The position numbers and the translations under genes are program-made. Under the pieces are notes generated by a model. The model saw only the letters and a list, made by a program, of their open reading frames with translations, was not told the DNA's origin and searched no databases. From Bolinopsis microptera (Eukaryota > Ctenophora > Tentaculata > Lobata > Bolinopsidae), in NCBI RefSeq assembly GCF_026151205.1, contig NC_087081.1, forward strand, positions 4,957,246-5,017,245: a stretch of 60,000 nt of DNA, read 5' to 3'. Shown here one piece after another: positions 22,601 through 32,103 of the stretch. Position 1 is the stretch's first letter; each line of letters starts with the position of its first letter.

Positions 22601-23739
22601 CCTCCTTAGTCCTCATCCTCCTCCTCAGTCCTCCTCCTCCTCCTCTTCGGTCCTCCTCCTCAGTCCTCCTCCTCCTCCTCCTCATCGGTCCTTCTCCTCA
22701 GTTATCCTCCTCCTGGGTCCTCCTTCTCCTCCTTAGTCCTTCTCCTCCTCCTCTTCCTCCTCCTCAGTCCTCCTCCGTCTCCTCGTCAGTCCTCCTTCAC
22801 CTTCTTCTCCTTCTCCTCAGACCTCATCATCCTCCTCATCCACCTCCTTCTCCTCCTCAATGCGTATACAAACCTTAACGAAAGTATGAAATTTATTGCT
22901 GGGAAAATGAGAACTTATATGATTTGAGGTGCTGAAACTGTGGAATCTAAACGGTACAATTTGAGGTGAAGGTGACTCATGATAATTCACAACAAACAAA
23001 ATATAAACTATATATAAATACTACTGAGCAATTACTTCATTAGGATTAGAACGTGATTACATAAAGATTAAAGTTATTACAAATTTCAATATAATCCTAT
23101 TCTTAAATGATAATATGTACCTAAACTAAAATATACCTATCTGCTATCGCACAACTTTATTGAATGTCCATCAGCTAACAAAACAGATGGGAATTAACTT
23201 GGACCGTTAAAATCGATATCATTTCTTAGAATATGCTAATATAATGCACTAATGTTTCAAAGGAAATGTGTACAAATTTCGTTGTTATATTATTTAAGTG
23301 GCCTGTTATCATAGCACTATGATTAACAAGGTGCAAGCGTGATTAACTTGAGCATTCAACAGCCAGCTGCTCAAGCTACAACGAAACCAGTAACGGCAAG
23401 ATGGAAGTGAAATTTCAGCACGTGCAGCTGCAGCTGCACTAAAATACACGTGCAACAGATCTGACAAAAACATGTATGTTTCATACATAGGTGATTCTAA
23501 TCCAATTCATTGTCATAACTTTCTGACAAAAACATGTATCTTTCTTACGTGTTTTTACGAGCTTTTTACGTGGTTTTTACTACCTCTTGGAAAGTTACAT
23601 GTTGGGAAATCACACTTCCGGGCCTTTCTCAGCTACAAAAAAGGGCTCATCTGATGCAGAATTTTCTAACAAACACGCACATATAAAAATCTCAATTAAA
23701 AAAAAATTCGAGTTACATGTTTATGTCAGACCACATTAG
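19681..23739. mobile_element. 4.06 kb TIR element inside the ABCD4 exon
   Basis: The terminal inverted repeats are about 29 bp, beginning CTAATGTGGTCTGACATAAA, with a 4-bp target duplication ATTT (19677-19680, 23740-23743). CTGACAAAAACATGTA recurs as a subterminal repeat at 19928, 19989, 23461 and 23523. No transposase is visible; most of the interior is a polypyrimidine array. A 4-bp duplication is known for Sola and Chapaev superfamilies, but the assignment is open. Confidence 0.8.
20270..22860 (+). repeat. 2.6 kb polypyrimidine (TCC/TCAGTCC) array
   Basis: Almost pure pyrimidine on the plus strand: TCCTCCTCC blocks punctuated by CTCAGTCC, with higher-order repeats of roughly 300-700 bp (for example CTCAGTTCTCCCCCAGTCAC recurs many times). 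All three frames are open over long distances (up to 575 codons of Ser/Leu/Pro), which is a by-product of composition, not a gene. The tract is capable of triplex (H-DNA) structure in principle. Confidence 0.9.
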
Positions 23740-23841
23740 ATTTAGTGGAATGTACGACGACATTCCACATCTGGGATTTGTTATCAGTCAGAACTCGTTC
23801 GTAACGATGTATTTAGTGAGCTCTTTCAGTACATTGGTGAG

Positions 23842-23962
23842 TTGTGTGGTATTCTAGACTTGATGTGGTGTTCTAGTTGTGTGGTATTCTAGACTTGGGG
23901 TGGTGTTCTAGTTGTGTGGTATTCTAGTTGTGTGGTGTCCTAGTTGTGTGGCATTCTAGACT
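23842..23962 (+). repeat. Short minisatellite after the ABCD4 exon
   Basis: Units of GTTGTGTGGTATTCTAGACT and GTGGTGTTCTA repeat about five times directly after the ABCD4 donor site, in what should be intron. Confidence 0.7.
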
Positions 23963-24069
23963 AACCGGTCAGATGTGGACATCTAATAAACTCAGATTCC
24001 ACGGTCTACACCGACACGAATTGAGGTGAGAAAGTAAAATGGTTGTATCCTATGGTTCACATATAGTAC

Positions 24070-24420
24070 ACGGCGACTGTTGCTTTGCAGATGGCATACT
24101 GTACTTACTGGTTCGAGGATTCCGTCGTCAAAATGTGAAAATTCGAATATTTTAGACCACGCCCATTCAATATTAAAACACCTATATTGTTTTCTCTGAA
24201 CATGATGAACGCCTAATGTTTTCAGAGACGGTAGATTATCAAATGTTGCATATGATCTGAAAACATGAGGCAAAACGGATTAGAAATGACGAAGTTATGA
24301 AGCATTTTCTGTATCTCGTTAACAATATTGACTGGGTGATTATGTGACACCGTGACACGACACCTTAATTGGGCACCCTTAACAATTCCCATAATGTTTA
24401 ACGGGGTTGTTAACGGGGGC
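24070..24420 (+). repeat. Dispersed repeats R3 and R2, reference copies
   Basis: 24070-24215 (GCAGATGGCATACTGTAC, CTGGTTCGAGGATTCCGTCG) is repeated at 24960-25095 and, on the minus strand, partly at 33285-33385 (R3). 24220-24400 (GTAGATTATCAAATGTTGCA ... GTGACACGACACCTTAATTG) is an uninterrupted copy of R2, which is split into three parts at 26926-27020, 32044-32102 and 33131-33165. No coding content. Confidence 0.65.
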
Positions 24421-24890
24421 ACCTTATCACGTGATTAGGTAAACCAATCACCTGATCACACGTAATGAATAAACTCGTTATGCTTCATATCACGGTCATC
24501 TGAGAAGCTACAGTTTTAATTCTTTCAGGACAAACGTAATTCGAATGGCCAAACACAATTCAATAACATTTTAGCTTGATCCGACTTTGTTACGTAAATG
24601 TCGACTATAAAAATAGCGACATTTACGTAACAAAGTTCATATCACTTCCCCTGTTTTATCAGTTTAGTAAGAAACGAAGCACTCTAGGCTTCAGCGTTTG
24701 CAAGATTGACGTCACATTAACGCAATTTAGCAAGATGTTTGACTTATTCTCATCGAACTGGAACGTCAGTTCAATATCTTCAGCTGGATTAATGGGTTGT
24801 GACTAAGCTATACATTCCTTACCAGACCATGCAAGGGTTTCTCAGGGTGGGAAGTGAGCAATTGCTGTTCTTGCGTTTATCTATACGTCA
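24421..24890. other. No gene seen
   Basis: Contains a short inverted repeat (CTTTGTTACGTAAATGTCG near 24584 and CGACATTTACGTAACAAAG near 24627), probably a tiny foldback. No coding exon recognised. Confidence 0.45.
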
Positions 24891-25095
24891 CGGTGGGCCA
24901 AAAGTCAGTGGGCATGTGTTGGCCTTAATAGCTCCGCCGTGTTTTATATTTGAGAGCTGTTGCTTTTCAGATGGCATACTGTACCTTCTGGTTCGAGGAT
25001 TCCGTCGTCAAAATCTGAAAATTCGAATATTTAAGACCAGGCACATTCAAAATTAAAACACCTATATTGTTCTTTCTGAACATGCTGGACGCCTG
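24891..25095 (+). repeat. Repeat R3 with mariner-like terminus
   Basis: CGGTGGGCCAAAAGTCAGTG then GGCATGTGTTGGCCTTAATAGCTC matches the minus strand at 33335-33385, where the better-preserved end is CAGGGTGGGTCGAAAGTCAG. The body matches 24070-24215. Ends of the CAGGGTG type are common in mariner-like elements. Confidence 0.5.
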
Positions 25096-25334
25096 ATTTT
25101 TTCCATCCACCATTTTGAAAAAATTTAAGTGGAAGGTTACGAATGGAGGTTTTTGCAGAAAAACGTGGATTTTGGAGATAGCGGTAGTCGGGTCTGAATA
25201 TGGTGTCGTTCCGTATGTTACCAAGCAACGGAAAAGCCGCGCGCGCGCAGAAATTAATCGCTGATGCATTGTACTTCCTACAGCCGATATCGCGATGGGT
25301 CTACTTGGAGTCTGCCTCGCGTGACGTCACGTTA

Positions 25335-26262
25335 GGCTGTAGGACTATTGAGCGGAGGACTGTTGAGCGTAGGACTGTAGGTCGGTGAAGGTCGGCAGTA
25401 GGACTGTAGAGCAGTGTCAAATCGACAGGGTAGGACTCTAGAGCGGCCGCCCTTATAGATCTCACAACATTCTACTACTACTGTTCGTATCAATGTGATT
25501 TCGCTAAGCAGAGTACCGATCAAGTTCGTGCAGATAATTTAGGAATGAGGATCGCATCGCGTGTCGCTTTAGCGCCTACTAAGGATATCTGATGTTCATC
25601 AATCTGGTGACGGAACTGATTCAGATCAGATCCCATCGCAGTGAGATATCTTGTTAGGATTTCAAAGGTTCACTAAAATACCGAAGACACGTTATACATT
25701 TTCGAGTAGCAGGCCCAGGGGAATATTTCAATCATTTGGAAGACGTTGAGACCGACCAATAATCTTAAATTAAGTTACACTATAATATTAGTAATGAAAT
25801 ATTTATAATAAGTAAATGAAAATGTTCATTAACTCCATGACTCTTTAATAAAGTTATCATCCTAGAATGTCATGACCATAATCAATCACGAGTTACAATG
25901 TATAACTTAGCTTCGTTGAGTGTTCAATCTTCAAATTTTCAACCGCTATAGAGTCCTCATGTTATAGTAGGGTACCGCTCTAGAGTCCTCATGTTATGGG
26001 ATCTATAAGGGAGGGCCGCTCTACAGTCCTACTTCCGACCTTCACCGGCCTACAGTCCACCGCTCAACAGTCCAACGCTCTACAGTCCTCATTTTAGGAT
26101 CGTATCGCTCTAAAGTCCTCATGTTGTGAGATCTATAAGGGTGGCCGCTCTAGAGTCCTACCCTGGCGATTTGACACCGCTCTACTGTCTACAGTCCTAC
26201 TTCCGACCTTCACCGACCTACAGTCCTACGCTCAACAGTCCACCGCTCAATAGTCCTGCTCC
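25335..26262. mobile_element. Foldback element with subrepeat arms, 10-bp TSD
   Basis: Arms 25335-25470 and 26118-26262 are inverted and built of short subrepeats such as GGACTGTTGAGCG and GTAGGACTGTAG. The outer end reads GGCTGTAGGACTATTGAGCG. The exact 10-bp direct repeat CGTCACGTTA flanks it (25325-25334, 26263-26272). Long subrepeat-rich arms with 9-10 bp duplications fit Foldback/MULE-type elements. A third partial arm copy lies at 25975-26110. Confidence 0.7.
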
Positions 26263-26377
26263 CGTCACGTTAATGTAAATCGATCAACGCGCACCAAATA
26301 CAGTCTTTCCGAAATTTATACGCCAAGTTAGGTTTGATTTGTTGTTCTCAATATAAGTTTACAAACCTATCACTTTG

Positions 26378-26722
26378 ATGAGGTACAAGTTGTTAATAAT
26401 TTTATTTGTACTAGGATGTTCAACCGACTTGGCACCAGATAAGTTAATAAAATACGACATATGTTTTGACGAGGTTTATGTTGCCGTGACAGGGTTTTTA
26501 TTGGAATGTTTTGATATGTTTTGTATGGTATTGTGTTACTTTGGAAACCAAGTACTATTGCCTACAATAGATTTTACCTCGAGGAGTTTGGTTAATGTGC
26601 AATATTACGTTTGTCATAATGTTCACATTTGGTTATTATTCAAGCGACTGACGTTCGTTTATTACAATTATATTAAGCTGGTCCGGCCAACTCTAATTGC
26701 ATTGGCTGACCTTCTCAGCTAA
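26378..26722 (+). CDS. Small hydrophobic secreted/membrane protein, hypothetical
   Basis: A 114-codon single frame starting at ATG 26378 (MRYKLLIILFVLGCS looks like a signal peptide) and ending TAA. The rest contains further hydrophobic stretches (VYVAVTGFLLECFDMFCMVL, YYVCHNVHIWLLF) and several Cys. No family is recognised. It is the only sizeable frame in a gap between two transposons, and composition is AT-biased like its surroundings, so it may be fortuitous. Confidence 0.3.
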   Translation: MRYKLLIILFVLGCSTDLAPDKLIKYDICFDEVYVAVTGFLLECFDMFCMVLCYFGNQVLLPTIDFTSRSLVNVQYYVCHNVHIWLLFKRLTFVYYNYIKLVRPTLIALADLLS

Positions 26723-26925
26723 GGTACAACGATCAACTTGTATTTTGATTTAATGTCACTATTCAGTATTCACAATTAATTCAGCTAGTCAATTAAGCCA
26801 ATTCACGTGACACAAGAAACGAAAAATCAATTTAAGGCCAAATTATGATAAAATTTGGACATTTGGTGCAAGTGGATGGAAATCTAGCGTCCGCCGACAG
26901 TCGAACAAACGGGCGCAATTCTTGT

Positions 26926-27020
26926 TTCAGAGATGGTAGATTATTAAATGTTGCATCTGATCTAAAAAATGACGTGAAACAGATTAGAAATGACGAAGTT
27001 ATCAAGCATTTTGTGTATCT
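26926..27020 (+). repeat. Repeat R2, left fragment
   Basis: Matches 24222-24320 and is cut at 27020 by the Penelope pair; the sequence resumes at 32044 with the duplicated target ATTTTGTGTATCT. Confidence 0.7.
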
Positions 27021-27311
27021 GATATCTGGATATTATCCGGTTGGAAGAGACAAGGACAAGTGAAACAAGGAAGTTAGGAGTAAGGGCAAATTTTCGGCGT
27101 CAACGCCATCTTCAGGCTAAAATTGTTATAAATGTTAGTATATAATAAATGCTTCTATACTAGTTAAAATGCTAAATTGAAATTACACACACTGAATAGA
27201 GGTTACATCAAATGGTATTATACATTACATTGAAAATAGTGATGTACACACGTTTTACACTCTGTCCAAGTACATAATATCTACTGAACATAAGGGTCGT
27301 GTGCTATTTGT

Positions 27312-29275
27312 TTAAATTTGTCTTTGAATATGTTGTAAAAGAAATCCCTTAAGCTTCTCGCACTCTTCTTTGTTATTGATACTAGGTTTAAATAAATTAA
27401 TGTAGTAAGCTTCTGTCACTTTACGTTTAATGGTGCTATATAAGTTAATTTCTAAAATATCGAAGGAAATATCTGGTTCTAAGTTATTGTGAAACTCTGA
27501 ATAATGAGCAGCCAACGCATTATCAGGATAGGTTAAAGGCCTGTTGACTGCTCTTCGATGCTCTGAAAATCTATCGTGTGCTGTTCTACTCGTTTCCCCT
27601 ATATATAGCTCTTGACATAATTTACATGTAACTTTGTATGTGACACATTTTGGTTTGCAGTCGTGATTTGTTGTGATGAGTGGACATATGATACAGTTTG
27701 GTATGGTGCAGTGTGGTTTGTCGTGTGGTCGTGATGAACATAAGATCTCTGAGAGTTTCTTACCTGGTGTGAATATGAATTTGACCGGTAAGTTGTGTGA
27801 GAGGGCAAATTGAGTGACTTCTTTGGAAAATGGCTCGTTGATGAATGGTAGAGTGCATGTTACGTGGTCGGTATCTTGTATGTTTGATGATGAAGGGTTA
27901 TGACGTGTTGTAGGTGAGAGAGGGTGAAGTCGTCCTGTTTTGTTTATACGTCGTGGGTCTTGGTAACCGTTGTTGACCAACAAGTTGTCTACTATCTTCA
28001 TGGACTCTTCTTTATACTCTGGTGTTGATGAGCAAAAAGCAGCCGTTTTGTAGAAGTTCTTGATGGTGGCTACTTTAGTTCCCTCATTGTGGTGGCTGTT
28101 GGCGTGCAGTGTGATATTCTTTTTCTGCTTCTTTCTGTAGAATTTGTGGTGTAGTGTTCCCTGTTCGTCGATCTTTATCTGGGTGTCGAGGAATGGGGTG
28201 AAATCCTGACGGCTTTCCGGATAGTCAATTTCCCATTTGAGCAACTGGTCTGGGTCCTCGTTTGAGATGGACTCCACTATCCTCAGAGCTTCTTCTTTGG
28301 AGCTGGCTAGACTCCCGGCATCATCCACGTATCTCCGGTAGAATGAGACGTGTAAATCAGTGTAAATCGATCTTCTCTCGAACATATGTACTCGTACTAT
28401 CGCTCCTATTGGTGATGGTTGGCACCCCATGAAGAGACCAATTTTCTGGAGGTAGAGTCTTGAGTGATATGTAAAGTATGAGTTGGTGAAGACGAATTCA
28501 AGGATCTTGTGGATGTGCGTGAGTGTTAGACCCCAGGTGTCGAGGTCTTCCCAATGTTCTTCGGTGAGTGTAATGAGGTCTTGAATGCAGCCACTGATGT
28601 TGATGTTTGTGTACAGTGTTGTGACGTCAGCTGTGAAGAATGAGAGACCTGAGAGTTGTTGATGTGACATGTTTTGAAGCTCTTCTAGGTGAGTGTGTAT
28701 ATTGCTCAGGTGAGATGGAACATGATTAAGCAGAGGAGAATAGATTTAACAATCCAAGCAAGCTTCTCAGAAGGGGAATTTATACAAGACACAATTGGAC
28801 GTATTTTACAATTAGAAATAATATCTACATCTGAAACTAAGACATTACAATCAAATTTATGAGTTTTCTGTATTAAATAAATAGTCGGTAGTTGGGTATT
28901 ATGTGATTTAAATAAGTCTACTGTTTTTCTGTCGTAATTACACATCCTACTTATCTCTGTCCATAACACATTACTCTCACTCTCTAGTCTCTCAGTAACC
29001 CTGTTGATGAGGCGGCTGTAGGAGACTTCTGAGGGGTTTGCTATTGGTTGGATCCGATTTTGTCGCGTGGTGGTAGGTGCAACGTAGGTGTACGCTTCTT
29101 GCGAGCTCATGTCTGACAGATGTTTCTGCGTAATCTGCTGTTGTACTCCACTACTCATAATCACAAACTCACCCCCCTTGTCGCTTCTCGAGAAGTGGAG
29201 TTCTTCTTTTATTGCAATCAAGGATTTGAGTCCCTCCCGTTGTTTTGCTGTTAGGTTAGAGGGTACTTTACTGTG
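27312..29275 (-). pseudogene. Penelope-like RT + GIY-YIG, frameshifted minus copy
   Basis: Read on the minus strand: SDKGGEFVIM (PLE N-terminal motif), IRPIVSCINSPSEK, then TADVTTLYTNI (RT motif A), GLFMGCQPSPIGAIV (motif B), FYRRYVDDAGSL (catalytic YVDD) and FLDTQIKIDEQG. The GIY-YIG endonuclease follows (VTYKVTCKLCQELYIGETSR, then HDRFSEHRRAVN). PLEs copy RNA into DNA and cut target DNA with the GIY-YIG domain. The frame breaks between 28670 and 28740, where four bases (ATCT in CTATCTCCTC of the plus copy) are missing. The 5' end is truncated. Otherwise nearly identical to the plus arm. Confidence 0.85.
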
Positions 29276-29377
29276 TCTTTACTGTATCTCAGATGATACA
29301 TGCCCGACCAGCTTCGCATTTATTAAGTCGAAAAACGTGCCATTTCAACGACCGTTTGCTGGTGCTCCACCCACCAC

Positions 29378-31702
29378 CAACCTCGCCATGGAACATCACC
29401 TCCGCCAACTGTCTTACATCATTAACACCAGATTAGAACACAGTAAAGTACCCTCTAACATAACAGCAAAACAACGGGAGGGACTCAAATCCTTGATTGC
29501 AAGAAAAGAAGAACTCCACTTCTCGAGAAGCGACAAGGGGGGTGAGTTTGTGATTATGAGTAGTGGAGTACAACAGCAGATTACGCAGAAACATCTGTCA
29601 GACATGAGCTCGCAAGAAGCGTACACCTACGTTGCACCTACCACCACGCGACAAAATCGGATCCAACCAATAGCAAACCCCTCAGAAGTCTCCTACAGCC
29701 GCCTCATCAACAGGGTTACTGAGAGACTAGAGAGTGAGAGTAATGTGTTATGGACAGAGATAAGTAGGATGTGTAATTACGACAGCAAAACAGTAGACTT
29801 ATTTAAATCACATAATCAGTGGCGTAACGTTGCCTATTGGCGCCCCCTGCCGAAAAAAGCGCCCCCCTGTTGGCGCCCCCTCCCCTTTTGGTGCCCCTCC
29901 CTAAAATTGAACAAATTAGGTGATTTTAGAGAATACGCCGGTAAAATCTCTAAAAAAGTGTGTATCTAGAGAAAAACGCGCAGTTTTGCTAGTACTTTAG
30001 TTAAGTTTTCGAAATTGTCCCACATTCAAACGACGATTTGGCGCCCCCCTAAGACGGCGCCCCCCTGCACAGCGGGGTCAGCAGGGCCTTTTGTTACGCC
30101 ACTGCACATAATACCCAACTACCGACTATTTATTTAATACAGAAAACTCATAAATTTGATTGTAATGTCTTAGTTTCAGATGTAGATATTATTTCTAATT
30201 GTAAAATACGTCCAATTGTGTCTTGTATAAATTCCCCTTCTGAGAAGCTTGCTTGGATTGTTAAATCTATTCTATCTCCTCTGCTTAATCATGTTCCATC
30301 TCACCTGAGCAATATACACACTCACCTAGAAGAGCTTCAAAACATGTCACATCAACAACTCTCAGGTCTCTCATTCTTCACAGCTGACGTCACAGCACTG
30401 TACACAAACATCAACATCAGTGGCTGCATTCAAGACCTCATTACACTCACCGAAGAACATTGGGAAGACCTCGACACCTGGGGTCTAACACTCACGCACA
30501 TCCACAAGATCCTTGAATTCGTCTTCACCAACTCATACTTTACATATCACTCAAGACTCTACCTCCAGAAAATTGGTCTCTTCATGGCGTGCCAACCATC
30601 ACCAATAGGAGCGATAGTACGAGTACATATGTTCGAGAGAAGATCGATTTACACTGATTTACACGTCTCATTCTACCGGAGATACGTGGATGATGCCGGG
30701 AGTCTAGCCAGCTCCAAAGAAGAAGCTCTGAGGATAGTGGAGTCCATCTCAAACGAGGACCCAGACCAGTTGCTCAAATGGGAAATTGACTATCCGGAAA
30801 GCCGTCAGGATTTCACCCCATTCCTCGACACCCAGATAAAGATCGACGAACAGGGAACACTACACCACAAATTCTACAGAAAGAAGCAGAAAAAGAATAT
30901 CACACTGCACGCCAACAGCCACCACAATGAGGGAACTAAAGTAGCCACCATCAAGAACTTCTACAAAACGGCTGCTTTTTGCTCATCAACACCAGAGTAT
31001 AAAGAAGAGTCCATGAAGATAGTAGACAACTTGTTGGTCAACAACGGTTACCAAGACCCACGACGTATAAACAAAACAGGACGACTTCACCCTCTCTCAC
31101 CTACAACACGTCATAACCCTTCATCATCAAACATACAAGATACCGACCACGTAACATGCACTCTACCATTCATCAACGAGCCATTTTCCAAAGAAGTCAC
31201 TCAATTTGCCCTCTCACACAACTTACCGGTCAAATTCATATTCACACCAGGTAAGAAACTCTCAGAGATCTTATGTTCATCACGACCACACGACAAACCA
31301 CACTGCACCATACCAAACTGTATCATATGTCCACTCATCACAACAAATCACGACTGCAAACCAAAATGTGTCACATACAAAGTTACATGTAAATTATGTC
31401 AAGAGCTATATATAGGGGAAACGAGTAGAACAGCACACGATAGATTTTCAGAGCATCGAAGAGCAGTCAACAGGCCTTTAACCTATCCTGATAATGCGTT
31501 GGCTGCTCATTATTCAGAGTTTCACAATAACTTAGAACCAGATATTTCCTTCGATATTTTAGAAATTAACTTATATAGCACCATTAAACGTAAAGTGACA
31601 GAAGCTTACTACATTAATTTATTTAAACCTAGTATCAATAACAAAGAAGAGTGCGAGAAGCTTAAGGGATTTCTTTTACAACATATTCAAAGACAAATTT
31701 AA
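29378..31702 (+). pseudogene. Penelope-like RT + GIY-YIG, interrupted plus copy
   Basis: Same protein as the minus arm with about 20 more N-terminal codons visible (MEHHLRQLSYIINTRLEHSK region). It has an intact run from SCINSPSEK through LYTNI, GLFMACQPSPIG (motif B, Ala where the other arm has Gly), YVDDAGS near 30690, and the GIY-YIG domain near 31380-31460, to the stop at 31702. It is inactivated by the 288-bp hAT MITE at 29817-30104, which falls in the region before RT motif A. Without the MITE the frame would be open, so this arm was intact when the MITE arrived. Confidence 0.85.
29817..30104. mobile_element. hAT MITE, copy 1 (288 bp)
   Basis: Ends CAGTGGCGTAACG and CGTTACGCCACTG-like (TGTTACGCCACTG), flanked by the exact 8-bp duplication CACATAAT (29809-29816, 30105-30112). 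The matching point in the minus arm (near 28900) has a single CACATAAT, an empty site. GC-rich ends with repeated GGCGCC blocks, AT-rich middle, no coding capacity. Confidence 0.9.
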
Positions 31703-32043
31703 ACAAATAGCACACGACCCTTATGTTCAGTAGATATTATGTACTTGGACAGAGTGTAAAACGTGTGTACATCACTATTTTCAATGTAATGTATAATACC
31801 ATTTGATGTAACCTCTATTCAGTGTGTGTAATTTCAATTTAGCATTTTAACTAGTATAGAAGCATTTATTATATACTAACATTTATAACAATTTTAGCCT
31901 GAAGATGACGTTGACGCCGAAAATTTGCCCTTACTCCTAACTTCCTTGTTTCACTTGTCCTTGTCTCTTCCAACCGGATAATATCCAGATATCAGTATTT
32001 CAATCATGAGACTAATAAACAGCGAACTACTCCGTTATTTGAT

Positions 32044-32103
32044 ATTTTGTGTATCTCGTTAACAAAATTGACTAGGTGATTATGTGACACCGTGACACGA
32101 CTA
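32044..32103 (+). repeat. Repeat R2, middle fragment
   Basis: Continues R2 from the target duplication ATTTTGTGTATCT to GTGACACGAC, where the palindromic element at 32104 interrupts it. Equivalent to 24308-24362. Confidence 0.7.

Larger units (their letters stand above)
19549..23836 (+). pseudogene. ABCD4: ABCD4-like exon split by a 4 kb insertion
   Basis: The exon halves are 19549-19680 (44 codons, after CATCATTTTCAG) and 23744-23836 (31 codons, before ACATTG|GTGAGT). The first reads ATLKSILDSKQKIVTKQLLL ... NTSDYIGAILSYIILAIPIF; the second SGMYDDIPHLGFVISQNSFV ... YLVSSFSTL. This corresponds to the transmembrane-domain segment of ABCD4, the lysosomal ABC half-transporter that works with LMBRD1 in cobalamin export (the L..L.....K.L.L.I..NT.DY.G.ILSY...AIPIFSG.Y.D pattern). 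Dropping the insert with one ATTT copy restores the frame exactly; with the insert, translation stops within nine codons. No other ABCD4 exon (Walker A, signature, Walker B) was found, so the rest lies outside the window or is lost. It could be a pseudogene or a disrupted allele. Confidence 0.75.
27021..32043. mobile_element. Inverted pair of Penelope-like elements, one insertion
   Basis: Two head-to-head PLE copies (minus arm 27021-29275, plus arm 29439-31993, spacer 29276-29438). The composite is flanked by one 13-bp direct repeat ATTTTGTGTATCT (27008-27020 and 32044-32056), inside a copy of repeat R2. The right side carries an extra 50-bp tail (31994-32043). Outer arm ends are GATATCTGGATATTATCCGG and the complement. 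The plus arm extends further into the coding 5' part than the minus arm. Confidence 0.8.

Noticed and set aside
20255-22736. Open frames of up to 575 codons (Ser/Leu/Pro) on the plus strand
   Set aside because: They arise from the TCC/CTCAGTCC array, are open in several frames at once, have no start context or domains, and lie inside a transposon.
27599-27808. 69-codon Ser/His/Thr frame within the Penelope copies (also 31206-31415)
   Set aside because: Overlaps the GIY-YIG coding frame in another register and has no start or domain support.
29088-29438. Plus-strand frame upstream of the Penelope plus copy
   Set aside because: It runs antisense through the minus arm and the spacer, so it is a by-product of the palindrome.
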